This document shows positions 53,147 to 61,498 of a DNA stretch of 64,000 nucleotides, piece after piece. The first letter of the stretch is position 1; the number at the start of each line of letters is the position of its first letter. Both the position numbers and the translations under genes were made by a program. The DNA is taken from assembly GCA_000474255.1 (NCBI GenBank), contig BATO01000014.1, positions 1 through 64,000 on the forward strand, read 5' to 3'. The notes under the pieces are model-generated. The model was not told the DNA's origin. It saw nothing but the letters and a program-made list of their open reading frames with translations, and made no database searches. This DNA is from Aquipseudomonas alcaligenes MRY13-0052. GTDB lineage: Bacteria > Pseudomonadota > Gammaproteobacteria > Pseudomonadales > Pseudomonadaceae.

Positions 53147-54097
53147 TCAGAGGGTGAAGGGCAGGTTCAGCTTGGCCCAGAACATCTCGCCTTCCGGGCG
53201 GTTCTCCACGGCGAATTCCTTGGCCCAGCGCATCTCCACGCTGGCGTACTTGAGGAAGGTGAGGTGCACGGCCGGGCCGATGGCGAAGACCTGGCCGCGC
53301 ACGCCGTCGTCCACATCCTCGCCCATGAAGGTCACCGTCCTGCCGAACTGCTCGTCGTCGGTGGTCTGCTTCACGTAGTAGCCGTTCAGGCCCAGGCGCA
53401 GGTTGTCGGTCACCCGGTAGCTGGCGGAGTAGTCGAAGTGGAACAGCTGACCGGAGCGGTAGTCGGTGTCGTGGTTTTCCTCGTTGAAGCTGTAGGTGGT
53501 CTTGATCGACAGCTCGGTGCGGTCGTCGGGCTGCCAGGTCGCCGAAAGCATCGGTTTGTAGGTGTAAAAGTTGTTGCTGGTGTTGGCCGGGCGCGCGGCG
53601 TCGTAGCTGCCGGTGGGGATTGTGATCTCCAGGGCGGCGCCCAGGGTCAGGTCCTTGCCCATGTCCCAGAGGATGACGGGCGCGACGGTGGTGTCGCCCT
53701 GGCTTTCACGTTCGCTCTGCATGCCGAACATGGCCACCTGCTGGCGCATATAGGGCTGCGCGACGTAGCCGCCGACACGGCCACCGAACACCCGCAGCGG
53801 GCTGAGGTAGTCCAGGCGCGGGATGAGTGCGTCGGAGGTGATCTTCACGTCCGGCACCTTGCCGCCGAGGGAGCTGATGTCCAGCTTCTTCGACTCGTAG
53901 TGGTTGTAGTAGAGGTTGAAGGCGAACATGTGGTCCGGCAGGTTGGTCACGTCCAGCGGCAGGACGAAGAAGCCGTCGGTACCGGGGCCGATGTTGTCGA
54001 CACCGTTTTCGGTGGCCTGGGCCGGTGAGGAGAGGGAGGTCGCCATGGCGAGGGAGGCTGCCAGCACGGACAGCCGGGGGACACGGATAGGTTTCAT
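53147..54097 (-). CDS. sphA: Outer-membrane transporter/porin-like protein SphA
   Basis: A 316-residue outer-membrane protein with a cleavable signal (SVLAASLAMATSLSSPAQA). It is rich in short beta strands with alternating residues (FNLYYNHYESKKLDI, HFDYSASYRVTDNLRLGLNGYYVKQ) and ends in Phe-Thr-Leu, as usual for beta barrels. It belongs to the MetA-pathway phenol degradation/SphA-like family. ATG 54097 begins MKPIRVPRLSVLA. It is divergent from an AraC regulator and flanked by sphBCD, the arrangement of sphA (PA5325) and sphR (PA5324) of P. aeruginosa, whose expression responds to sphingosine. Its promoter carries the shared 23-bp site. Confidence 0.82.
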   Translation of the reverse strand: MKPIRVPRLSVLAASLAMATSLSSPAQATENGVDNIGPGTDGFFVLPLDVTNLPDHMFAFNLYYNHYESKKLDISSLGGKVPDVKITSDALIPRLDYLSPLRVFGGRVGGYVAQPYMRQQVAMFGMQSERESQGDTTVAPVILWDMGKDLTLGAALEITIPTGSYDAARPANTSNNFYTYKPMLSATWQPDDRTELSIKTTYSFNEENHDTDYRSGQLFHFDYSASYRVTDNLRLGLNGYYVKQTTDDEQFGRTVTFMGEDVDDGVRGQVFAIGPAVHLTFLKYASVEMRWAKEFAVENRPEGEMFWAKLNLPFTL

Positions 54098-54187
54098 AGT
54101 GAGCTCATTTCTTATTGTTGGCGGACGGCTCCGGGGCGTGGCCCGGGCCGCCGCATAGAAATAAGCGCTCAAGGCCGAGGGATGCAG

Positions 54188-54210
54188 GGCATTGCCGGAC
54201 AATCAGGGGG
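54188..54210. promoter_or_regulatory. Candidate SphR binding site upstream of sphA
   Basis: The minus strand carries CCCCCTG, TGTCCG and TGCC with the same spacing as the sphB element. It lies 91 bases before the sphA ATG and 130 bases from the sphR ATG. The similar distance to both target starts strengthens the case. Confidence 0.6.
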
Positions 54211-54339
54211 CCTTTCGGGGCCAGGCCGCAATATTCAGTTACACCCTCATCTGGGACACCCGCTAACGCGATATGATGGCGCCGCCATGCCCCTACCCAG
54301 AACAAGAATTCCGGGCGCGTGGCTGGGGAACCGCTCGCC

Positions 54340-55392
54340 ATGTCCATTACCACCACCGATGCCCAGTTCGACCTCGCCCTGGTTTCGCCCTTCCTCCTGC
54401 AGACCCTCGCGGAGGTGGCGCACGACAAGGGCGTCAGCGGCGAACGCCTGTGCCGCGGGCTCGGCTTCACCCTCGAAGAGCTGCAGGACCCTGCCCAGCG
54501 CATCTCCTACCGCCAGGCCGTGACCATGATCCAGCGCGCGCTGGCCGCCTTGCCCGAGCGCGGCCTCGGCCTCTGGGTCGGGCACCGCAACGTGCTCGGC
54601 ACCCTCGGCCTGCTGGGCCACGTGCTGTCCCTGTGCAAGACCCTGCGCGACGCCTTCGAGATCGGCCAGCGCTTCCAGCACACCTCCGGCGGCATGGCCG
54701 TCTACACCCTGCGCGAAGGCGCGGGCGAAAGCTTCGTCGAAGTGGAATGCCGGCTGCCCTACGCCGATGTGCAGCTGTTCGCGGTGGAAGAGTTCTTCGC
54801 CAGCCTGGTGGTCTACAACAACGCGCTGATCGGCCGCGAGTTCCAGCCCCTGCGCTTCGAGTTCACCCACGCCGCGCCGGCCTACGAGGCCGAGTACCAG
54901 CGCCTGCTGGGCCCCAACCTGCACTTCGGCTGCCTGCATAACCGCATGGTGATCGACAGCCTCTGGCTGGACATGCAGCTGCCCAGCCACCAGCCCGTCG
55001 CCCTGCGCCAGGCGCTCAACCTGCTGGAGCTGGAGTGCGCCCAGGTGCAACAGAAGATGGGCCTGCTGCAGACGGTGGAGCGGGCCATCGCCCGCGACCT
55101 GGCCCAGGGCTGCCATATCGACAAGGTGGCCAGCGAGCTGAACATGAGCAGCCGCACCCTGCGCCGCCGCCTGACCGAGCACAACATGACCTTCGACGCC
55201 CTGCAGGAGCAGGTGCGCCGCGCGCGGGCCATGAGCCTGCTGAGCAACCCGGAGATGCCCATCGAGCGTATCGCCGAAGAGCTGGGCTACAGCGACATCC
55301 GCGGCTTCCGTCGGGCCTTCAAGCGTTGGACGGGGCTCAGCCCTTCGGCGTATCGCGATGAGGCGCCATCCCTGTCCACGGGCGCTGACTAG
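54340..55392 (+). CDS. sphR: AraC-family sphingosine-responsive regulator SphR
   Basis: A 350-residue AraC-family activator of the OruR/ArgR-like class. The N-terminal ligand domain (about 1-200; DLALVSPFLLQTLAEVAHDKGV, GLLGHVLSLCKTLRDAFEIGQRF) is the Arabinose_bd-type. The C-terminal DNA-binding domain has the two HTH units CHIDKVASELNMSSRTLRRRL and PIERIAEELGYSDIRGFRRAF, ending WTGLSPSAYRDE. ATG 54340 follows GGGGAACCG. It is divergent from sphA and near sphBCD, as in P. aeruginosa, where SphR activates sphA and the ceramidase genes in response to sphingosine. No ceramidase or phospholipase gene is in this window. Confidence 0.85.
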   Translation: MSITTTDAQFDLALVSPFLLQTLAEVAHDKGVSGERLCRGLGFTLEELQDPAQRISYRQAVTMIQRALAALPERGLGLWVGHRNVLGTLGLLGHVLSLCKTLRDAFEIGQRFQHTSGGMAVYTLREGAGESFVEVECRLPYADVQLFAVEEFFASLVVYNNALIGREFQPLRFEFTHAAPAYEAEYQRLLGPNLHFGCLHNRMVIDSLWLDMQLPSHQPVALRQALNLLELECAQVQQKMGLLQTVERAIARDLAQGCHIDKVASELNMSSRTLRRRLTEHNMTFDALQEQVRRARAMSLLSNPEMPIERIAEELGYSDIRGFRRAFKRWTGLSPSAYRDEAPSLSTGAD

Positions 55393-55395
55393 CTA

Positions 55396-55427
55396 GCGGG
55401 CTGGGTGGACGCATCCACCCAGCCCGC
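55396..55427 (+). terminator. Terminator after sphR
   Basis: GCGGGCTGGGTGGA, loop CGCA, TCCACCCAGCCCGC: a perfect 14-bp stem four bases after the sphR stop, followed by CGTCCTTTC. Confidence 0.8.
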
Positions 55428-55438
55428 CGTCCTTTCAC

Positions 55439-55580
55439 TCAGTACTGACAGAACCTGATGCGGTTGCCGAAGGGGTCGTACACCTGCAGTTCCTGGCCCC
55501 AGTCCTGCTGGACGATGTCCGAGCGGCCGTAGTTGTAGCGTTTGCCGAGCAGTTCATCGCGCAGGGTAGTGATAAGGGCT
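55439..55580 (-). pseudogene. Remnant of a VOC/glyoxalase-superfamily protein (5'-truncated)
   Basis: The minus strand reads LRDELLGKRYNYGRSDIVQQ, then DWGQELQVYDPFGNRIRFCQY and TGA at 55439-55441. This is the recognisable C-terminus of a bleomycin-resistance/glyoxalase-like VOC protein (the DPFGNRLRF motif). Upstream of about 55580 the frame loses similarity and runs towards the DUF998 stop with no start codon, so only some 45 codons of a roughly 120-codon gene remain. It probably lost its 5' two-thirds by deletion. Confidence 0.6.
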
Positions 55581-55624
55581 CCCGTGTCGGCGAGCCCGTT
55601 CGTGGTTGAGGGGGGACCCGCGAA

Positions 55625-56272
55625 CTAGCGCCGTGGATCCCGCCACAGGGTGAGCAGCGCCAGGACCGCGACCCAAATCACCGAGACCCCGTAGTTGAGT
55701 CGCTGGTAGAGGCCGAAGAGGTGGCCATCGGCGAAGGCCTTGCCCATCAGCGCCACGGTTGTCAGGGCCAGCACCACGCAGAGCGCCGAGAACAGCCCGA
55801 AGCCGGGGGCGCCGAGCAGGCGCCGGTCGAGAAACACCCACAGTGCGCTGGCCAGGGTCAGCGAGAGGAACATCACCAGCCCCGCCAGGTTGTGCACCTG
55901 TTGCGAGAGCGACGGTTGTGCCGGTGCGCAACCCTGGTCGCAGGGGAAGTAGCCGGTGGCGAAACTGGCCAGGCCGTGCAGGGCGATCAGCGCAGCGCTC
56001 AGCAGGGCCAGGCGCGAGGCCTGGAAGTGCCTCGCCACACCCACCGCGAAGAGCACGAACAGCAGCCCCAGGGGCAGGTTGTTCACCCAGGCGGAGAAGC
56101 CCCGGGTAGGCGCGCCCTCGGCACCCAGCTGGCTCATCGCCTGGTCGAGGTGGCTGTAGCCGGGGTAGGCGAGCGCGGTCAGCGTGACCCCGGCGAACAG
56201 CCAGAACGGAATCAGCACGCCCAGCCCCAGCAGGGCCCGGTCAATCGTCTTCACGGCAGTACTCCCACTCAT
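55625..56272 (-). CDS. DUF998 family membrane protein
   Basis: A 215-residue integral membrane protein with about six helices, starting LLGLGVLIPFWLFAGVTLTALAYPGYSHLDQAMSQLGA, a DUF998 signature. The loop FATGYFPCDQGCAPAQPSLSQQVHNLAG carries the conserved Cys-Gln-Gly-Cys element and the HN pair. The function of the family is unknown. ATG 56272 has no strong ribosome site; a GTG 18 bases inside, with GGGAG before it, may be the true start. It is divergent from a LysR gene, with about 130 bases between. Confidence 0.78.
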   Translation of the reverse strand: MSGSTAVKTIDRALLGLGVLIPFWLFAGVTLTALAYPGYSHLDQAMSQLGAEGAPTRGFSAWVNNLPLGLLFVLFAVGVARHFQASRLALLSAALIALHGLASFATGYFPCDQGCAPAQPSLSQQVHNLAGLVMFLSLTLASALWVFLDRRLLGAPGFGLFSALCVVLALTTVALMGKAFADGHLFGLYQRLNYGVSVIWVAVLALLTLWRDPRR

Positions 56273-56408
56273 CACGGATAGCGTTCCGACTCCTGCGGAA
56301 TAACGGCTCCATGCTAGGGCGCGCCCCTGCCGACGGTTACCGAATTTTTTGCAAGGCAGCTTGCGCATGCGTCATCCTGTCGCCCCATCGATCCACGGAT
56401 GGCCACCG

Positions 56409-57287
56409 ATGACCAGACGCCTGCCCAGCACCTCCGCCTTGCTCGCCCTGGAGGCTGCCGCGCGCCACCAGAGCTTCGCCAGGGCCGCGCAGGAACTCTC
56501 GCTGAGCGAAGGCGCCATCAGCCGGCAGATCGCCAAGCTGGAACAGTTCCTCGGGGTGCGCCTGTTCCTTCGCGTGGGCAACCGGGTCGAGCTTTCGAGC
56601 GCCGGCACCCGCTACGCGGCGCAGATGCGCACGCTGCTGGCGGACATGGAGCGCCACACCCGCCAGGTGATGAGCGAGGCATCCGCTGGTACCGCTCTGG
56701 AGATCGGCGTCATCCCCACCCTGGCCAGCCGCTGGCTGATTCCCCGGCTCGCACGCTTCCGCCAACGCCACCCCGATATCGAGATCAACCTGCGCGAGCG
56801 CACGCAGCCCTTCACCCTGGAGGACAGCGACCTGCACGCGGCGATCAACTACGACCACCCCATCTGGCGTTCCATGCAGGTGCAGCCGCTGTTCGAGGCG
56901 CCGATGGTCGCGGTCTGCCACCCGCGCCTGGCGGACGAGGTGCACGCACGCATGCCGCTGCTGCACAAGCACGGGAGCCCCTATGGCTGGTCGCGCTACG
57001 CGGAGCTGGCCGGCATGGCCCTGCCCAGCGCCACGACGGGCCCGGTCTATGACCGCTATGCCTTGCTCATCGAGGCTGCCAAGGCGGGCTTCGGCATGGC
57101 GCTGGTGCCGCGTCGCTACGTCGAGGACGAACTGGGCGAAGGCCGGCTGAGCGCGCCCTGGCCGACGCTGCCGCAACTCAGCGAGCGCTACGTGCTGGTG
57201 ACCCGGCCCGCCGCCGAATCGCCGCCTGCGCTCGCGACCTTCACCCGCTGGCTGCTCGCCGAAGGCGAAGCTCCATCGTCGATGTGA
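56409..57287 (+). CDS. LysR-family transcriptional regulator (GcvA-like)
   Basis: A 292-residue LysR regulator starting RRLPSTSALLALEAAARHQS, the GcvA/AmpR-subgroup beginning, followed by the HTH core FARAAQELSLSEGAISRQIAKLEQFLGVRLFLRVGNRVELSSAG. The effector domain runs from about 90 (LEIGVIPTLASRWLIPRLARF). ATG 56409 was chosen by family length; an upstream ATG at 56367 would add 14 residues. It is divergent from the DUF998 gene and 39 bases upstream of the DinB-like gene; either could be its target. Confidence 0.85.
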   Translation: MTRRLPSTSALLALEAAARHQSFARAAQELSLSEGAISRQIAKLEQFLGVRLFLRVGNRVELSSAGTRYAAQMRTLLADMERHTRQVMSEASAGTALEIGVIPTLASRWLIPRLARFRQRHPDIEINLRERTQPFTLEDSDLHAAINYDHPIWRSMQVQPLFEAPMVAVCHPRLADEVHARMPLLHKHGSPYGWSRYAELAGMALPSATTGPVYDRYALLIEAAKAGFGMALVPRRYVEDELGEGRLSAPWPTLPQLSERYVLVTRPAAESPPALATFTRWLLAEGEAPSSM

Positions 57288-57326
57288 CGACTCCGTTTCC
57301 GAGCCACCCGACCCCGAGGACCGCCG

Positions 57327-57821
57327 ATGTTGACCAAGGCCTTTCAGTACAAGTGCTGGGCGGACCGACGCGCGCTGGAGGCCATCGGCCTCATCGACGC
57401 CGAGCGCTTCCCCGACTCGCTGGCCTTCACCCTGCAACAGCTCAACCACATGGTGATAGTCAAGGACCTGTTCCGCGCGCGGCTCACGGGCACGGCGGAA
57501 CCTCACCCGGCTACCAACACCGAGGCGGTGCCGGGTTATGAGGTGTTGCAGCGCCGGCTGCTCGCTTCCGGCCAGTGGTACGCCGAACAGGTGGCGGCGC
57601 TGGAGCCTGCCGCCGCCGCCGAGGCCATCACCTTCCGCTTCACCGATGGCCGCATGGGCCGGTTGACCCGCGAAGAGATGTTCTTCCACGTGCTGAACCA
57701 CGCCACCTACCACCGCGGCAACATTGCCCACGCGCTGGACCTGGCCGGCGTGGCGCACCCGGCGGACACCTACACGGTGTTCGTGCACGCCACCGAGCCG
57801 GCACGCCGGGAAACCACCTGA
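57327..57821 (+). CDS. DinB-family protein
   Basis: A 164-residue four-helix-bundle protein of the DinB/YfiT-like metalloenzyme superfamily. The three metal-ligand histidines are in place: LQQLNHMVIVKDL in helix 2 (about residue 41) and EEMFFHVLNHATYHRGNIAHAL in helix 4 (about 124-137). Some members are bacillithiol or mycothiol-type transferases; no thiol partner is visible and Pseudomonas lacks those thiols, so the reaction is unknown. It follows a LysR gene by 39 bases on the same strand, so may be coregulated. Convergent with the hydrolase gene, only 6 bases apart. Confidence 0.85.
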   Translation: MLTKAFQYKCWADRRALEAIGLIDAERFPDSLAFTLQQLNHMVIVKDLFRARLTGTAEPHPATNTEAVPGYEVLQRRLLASGQWYAEQVAALEPAAAAEAITFRFTDGRMGRLTREEMFFHVLNHATYHRGNIAHALDLAGVAHPADTYTVFVHATEPARRETT

Positions 57822-57827
57822 CGACCC

Positions 57828-58466
57828 CTAGGGGCGGGTGCCTTCCGCACCGGCCAGGGGCTCTTCGAGGCGCGGTTTGTAGAACAGCAGGCGCTTGGTC
57901 TGCGCCGTGCGGGTGAACGTCTTCGCCCAGGACGGCGAGACGTTGCGGTCGTGGAAATACAGGGCGCCGTGGGTGCGGTCCTGCAATTGCCCGTTGAGGG
58001 CCTTGCGGGCGATTTCGCGGGCGAGGGTGAAGCGTTCTTCTTCCACGGCTTCGTCGGGGCGGCCATCGCACCACCAGGAGAACTGGCAGCTCTTGGTTTC
58101 CGAGCCTTGCTTGACCACTGCGCAAACGGTCTTGGGGAACTGCTCGTTGCCGAGGCGGTTCATCACCACGTTGGCCACCGATTCCATGTCCTGCGCCGGG
58201 GCGCCCTTGGCTTCCCAGTAGATGGAGCGGGCGAGGCAGGTGATGGGGTCGTCCAGCGGTGCTTCGCCGGCCGGGTCCACGGCCTTGGCTTCGCTGCGGG
58301 TGATGGGCGGGGTGCCAGCGGGGAGTGGTGCCTGGTTGGCGGCTTTTTCTTCCAGCACCTCGGCCTTGGTTTCCGCCGCCTGGGCTTTTTGCCGGGTTTC
58401 CCCGGCGAAGGTTGGACCGCCGATCAGCAGGGCGGCGACGCAAAGCATTCCTGATATCCAGCGCAT
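57828..58466 (-). CDS. Exported cell wall hydrolase (SleB-like)
   Basis: A 212-residue secreted protein. ATG 58466 has GAGGTCGATC before it and starts a signal peptide, MRWISGMLCVAALLIGGPTFA; an upstream ATG at 58481 has no ribosome site. A charged coiled segment (KAQAAETKAEVLEEKAANQ) is followed by the Hydrolase_2/SleB domain: ITCLARSIYWEAKGAPAQDM, with the conserved Glu, MNRLGNEQFPKTVCAVVKQG, and CQFSWWCDGRPDEAV. Such domains cut peptidoglycan glycan strands. It ends 6 bases from the DinB-like gene stop (convergent). No partner genes nearby suggest sporulation, which Pseudomonas lacks. Confidence 0.85.
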   Translation of the reverse strand: MRWISGMLCVAALLIGGPTFAGETRQKAQAAETKAEVLEEKAANQAPLPAGTPPITRSEAKAVDPAGEAPLDDPITCLARSIYWEAKGAPAQDMESVANVVMNRLGNEQFPKTVCAVVKQGSETKSCQFSWWCDGRPDEAVEEERFTLAREIARKALNGQLQDRTHGALYFHDRNVSPSWAKTFTRTAQTKRLLFYKPRLEEPLAGAEGTRP

Positions 58467-58584
58467 GATCGACCTCGCCATCGCTGTGCGTTCGGGGCCG
58501 CCCCTGGGGGCAAGGCGGGGCGGTTGTCGGCGTGGCTGCCGTCTGGCTTGCCGCGCTTGAGGGATAGACTGCGGCGCCGCTCAA

Positions 58585-58956
58585 TCATTCCCCGGTGGCG
58601 GGCGCGACCTGGGTGAAGGCCAGGGTGTAGCCGTTGCAGTCGCGGATGCCGAACTCCCTTGAGCCGTAGTCCATTTCCTGCAGGGGCCAGGCGATCTCGG
58701 CCTTGTCCCTTACCTGCTCGCAGTAGCGGGCGACGTCGGCGATGGCGAGGTAGAGGGTGCCGGAGCAGGCGACGGGAGCGGCCCACAGGTCCTGCTCGGT
58801 GAAGATCAGGCGGCAATCCTGCAGTTGCACGGTGAGGCTCGCGTGCGCCGAGTCGAGGGTGGTGAAGCCCAGGGCATCGCGGTAGTGACGGCGGGTGGCG
58901 CCCAGGTCGTGGCAGCGCAGCAGGGGCGCGAGCGGCGTGGGTGGCTCCGGTGGCGT
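58585..58956 (-). CDS. VOC-family (glyoxalase/bleomycin resistance-like) protein, start codon missing
   Basis: A VOC-superfamily protein of about 123 residues: LAPLLRCHDLGATRRHYRDALGF is the typical first strand-helix, then LQDCRLIFTEQDLWAAPVACSGTLYLAI and a DYGSREFGIRDCNGYTLAFTQ end. Yet the frame has no ATG, GTG or TTG between an upstream TAG and a GTG at 58830, which is too late and cuts off the first motif. The best candidate is ACG at 58956, so an ATG-to-ACG change or a non-standard start is likely. The gene sits just after the EAL phosphodiesterase gene on the same strand. It may be dead, or translated poorly. Confidence 0.6.
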   Translation of the reverse strand, partial: TPPEPPTPLAPLLRCHDLGATRRHYRDALGFTTLDSAHASLTVQLQDCRLIFTEQDLWAAPVACSGTLYLAIADVARYCEQVRDKAEIAWPLQEMDYGSREFGIRDCNGYTLAFTQVAPATGE

Positions 58957-59004
58957 GGCTCGAGGACACCTTTTACCGCTGCGGAACCGTCTTGCCAGTT
59001 GCGC

Positions 59005-60396
59005 CTACGACATGCCGCTGCCCGCGCGGCTTTCCCGTTCGGTGATGGCCTGGGTGAAGTCCAGGAAGGCGTCCAGTGGCAGCGGCTTGCTCAGCAGGTA
59101 GCCCTGGAACTGCGCGCAGCCGTGGCGCAGGAGGAAGTCCTTCTGCGCTTCGGTTTCCACCCCTTCGGCGATCACCGTCAGGCCCATGCTCTGGCCCAGG
59201 GCGATGACGCTGCGCACGATGGCTTCGCTGCTGGCGTCGGTGAGCAGGTCGCAGATGAACGAGCGGTCGATCTTCAGCTTGCCCAGGGGCAGCCGCTTGA
59301 GGTGGCTGAGGGAGGAGAAGCCAGTGCCGAAGTCGTCCAGGGAGAAGGACACGCCATGCTGCACCAGGACCGACATCTTTTGCGTCAGGTCTTCCAGGTC
59401 CTGCACCAGCACGGTCTCGGTCAGCTCCAGTTCCAGGCGCCGCGCGTCCATGCCGTAGCGCCGCAGCATCTCCAGGACCTCGGGCACGAAACTGGCCTGG
59501 CGGAACTGCTTCTGGCTGATGTTGACGGCCAGGCACAGGTCGCAGCGGGCCGGGTCGTCCGCCCAGGTGCGCAGTTGCGCGCAGGCCTGCTCCAGCACCC
59601 ACTTGCCGATGGGGATGATCAGCCCGCTGCGCTCGGCGTGGTCGATGAACTCGCCGGGGGGCAGCAGGCCCCGCTGCGGGTGGCGCCAGCGGATCAGCAC
59701 CTCGGCGCCGATCACCCGGCCGGCGACGTTCAGCTGGGGCTGGTAGTGGAGCTCGAACTGCTGCTCGCGCAGCGCGGCCTGCAGCTCGCGCTCCAGCACC
59801 GAGCGCTCGGCGGCGTCGGTCTGCAGCACGTGGAGCAGGGCGAAGAACATCGCCATCGCCGCCCCGGCCTGGCCCCAGGAACCCGGCGTGCGCACCTCGT
59901 CCGGCAGGCTGTAGCCGAGGACGGGCGCCCAGTTGCTGGAGGCGAGGCAGGTGAAGGTGAGCAGGCACAGCAGGGCGATGCCGTAGCGCAGCCACGGGCC
60001 CTCGTCGCGGAACGCCATCAGCGCGGCGAGGGTGAGGGGCAACAGGTACAGGTGGGTGGCGCGGGGCGCGGCGGCATTGGGCACATCGAGCACGATGGCG
60101 GTGCCGGCGATGATCACGATCAGCACGCTGAACAGGATGAGGTTGGCGCTGCGGGCCTTGTTGCGCACGGTGAGCATCAGCACGGTGAGGCCAGAGACGA
60201 TGAGCACCGCATCCATCGCGACGATGGCCCAGAACCCCCGCAGGGCGAAGATCACCGCCCAGATCACCCCCAGCACCAGCATCACGCAGCTCGCCAGCAA
60301 ACGCATGCGCCGCTCGCGGCGTTGGGCCACCGACACCAGGTCGGCGGCGTGCCAGAGCTGTCTGACGCGCTTGAAGAAACGTGATTTCGCAATCAT
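59005..60396 (-). CDS. Membrane-anchored c-di-GMP phosphodiesterase (EAL domain)
   Basis: A 463-residue protein with about six N-terminal membrane helices (residues 30-190) and a complete EAL domain (about 205-455). Catalytic motifs are intact: the EAL-equivalent [64 protein letters not shown] and QGYLLSKPL. There is no GGDEF domain. It should hydrolyse c-di-GMP to pGpG at the inner membrane, favouring motility over biofilm. The membrane part resembles no named sensor that I can identify. ATG 60396 follows GGGAACGCCGA. Confidence 0.92.
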   Translation of the reverse strand: MIAKSRFFKRVRQLWHAADLVSVAQRRERRMRLLASCVMLVLGVIWAVIFALRGFWAIVAMDAVLIVSGLTVLMLTVRNKARSANLILFSVLIVIIAGTAIVLDVPNAAAPRATHLYLLPLTLAALMAFRDEGPWLRYGIALLCLLTFTCLASSNWAPVLGYSLPDEVRTPGSWGQAGAAMAMFFALLHVLQTDAAERSVLERELQAALREQQFELHYQPQLNVAGRVIGAEVLIRWRHPQRGLLPPGEFIDHAERSGLIIPIGKWVLEQACAQLRTWADDPARCDLCLAVNISQKQFRQASFVPEVLEMLRRYGMDARRLELELTETVLVQDLEDLTQKMSVLVQHGVSFSLDDFGTGFSSLSHLKRLPLGKLKIDRSFICDLLTDASSEAIVRSVIALGQSMGLTVIAEGVETEAQKDFLLRHGCAQFQGYLLSKPLPLDAFLDFTQAITERESRAGSGMS

Positions 60397-60547
60397 TCGG
60401 CGTTCCCGTGCAGCCTGCGCTCCACAAGGCTCCCTGCAGGCTGGAGTGGATTATAGAAGGCGCTTTTCGAGGGCGTCGGGATGGCGATGTCGCCGCTGGA
60501 GAAAGTGACCTGGGGCAGCGCGTCGGCGGTGAACGGCGCGGTGACGC

Positions 60548-60570
60548 AAAGCCGGCCCCGGGCCGGCTTC
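60548..60570 (-). terminator. Hairpin after the sugar kinase
   Basis: AAGCCGGC and GCCGGCTT with a short C/G loop, about 20 bases after the kinase stop on the minus strand, followed by TTTGCGTCAC. It is the end of the rpiR-aminoacylase-ridA-kinase operon. The EAL gene has its own promoter in the 151 bases between. Confidence 0.6.
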
Positions 60571-60588
60571 GTCATTGTCGGTTTTAGC

Positions 60589-61494
60589 TCAGATGGGCAT
60601 CGCGCTGCGGGTGATGATCGCGCCCGGATGCTGGATCACGGCTGCAGCCAGGCGGTGCCCGCTTTCCGCCGCCAACCGGAGTGGCTGCTGCTGGATGCGT
60701 GCGGCGAGGTAGCCGGCGGCGAATGCATCGCCCGCCGCGCAACTGTCCACCACCCGGGCCACCGGGCGGGCGGGGACCTCGATGCGCTGCTCCGCCGTGG
60801 CTACCAGGCAGGGTTCGTCACCGCGCTTGATCACCACTTCCGTGCAGCCCAAGCCCAGGGCGCGATCAGCAGCGGCCTGTGCGCCCAGCGTGCCGTGCAG
60901 CAGGCATTCGTCAGCCAGCGTCAGCAGGGCGGTGTCGGTCAGTGCCAGTACCTGATCGTGAACCGGGCGGGCGTGCGTGGCGCTCCAGAGTGCTGGCCGC
61001 AGGTTGTTGTCGAAGCTGATGTGGCCCCCTTCGGCCTTGAATGCGGCGAGCGCGACCAGCAACTCCTCCCTGCGCGGCGGCGGGAACAGCGCGAGGCTGA
61101 TGCCGGAAAGATAGAGCATGTCGATGCGTGAGCGGTCGACCCAGCGCGCCAGTGCTGCGCCGCTGGAGAAGCAGTGGCGTGCGGCACTGTCTTCGCGCCA
61201 GTAGTGGAAGCGCCGTTCGCCCAGCGCGTCCACCTCCACCAGGTAGAGGCCGGGGCGACGACCCGGTAGCCGTAGCACTTCCCGGGTGTCGATGCCTTCT
61301 TCGATCCAGCTTTGCTCCATCTCCTCGCTCAGGGTGTCATCGCCGAGGGCGCTGAGGTATTCGACCCGGTGCGCCGTCCCGGCCAGCAGGCGGGCGAGGT
61401 AGAGCGCGGTATTCAGGGTGTCGCCACCGAAGCTGCGTCGCAGCGGGTTGCCGGCGAGCTCCACCATGCATTCTCCAAGGCAGGCGATGCGCAT
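60589..61494 (-). CDS. PfkB-family carbohydrate kinase (2-keto-3-deoxygluconate kinase-like)
   Basis: A 301-residue ribokinase-fold kinase starting MRIACLGECMVELAG, with ATG 61494 behind GGGAGGTAG. The substrate part has GGDTLNTALYLARLL, and the C-terminal nucleotide/catalytic motif is RVVDSCAAGDAFAAGYLAA, with Asp acting as base. The family usually has D-T-x-G-A-G-D; here it is DSCAAGD, a modest deviation. Similarity is closest to 2-keto-3-deoxygluconate kinases, though the operon (D-aminoacylase, RidA, RpiR) suggests an amino-sugar or N-acyl compound substrate. It lies 4 bases after ridA. Confidence 0.82.
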   Translation of the reverse strand: MRIACLGECMVELAGNPLRRSFGGDTLNTALYLARLLAGTAHRVEYLSALGDDTLSEEMEQSWIEEGIDTREVLRLPGRRPGLYLVEVDALGERRFHYWREDSAARHCFSSGAALARWVDRSRIDMLYLSGISLALFPPPRREELLVALAAFKAEGGHISFDNNLRPALWSATHARPVHDQVLALTDTALLTLADECLLHGTLGAQAAADRALGLGCTEVVIKRGDEPCLVATAEQRIEVPARPVARVVDSCAAGDAFAAGYLAARIQQQPLRLAAESGHRLAAAVIQHPGAIITRSAMPI

Positions 61495-61498
61495 GCGG

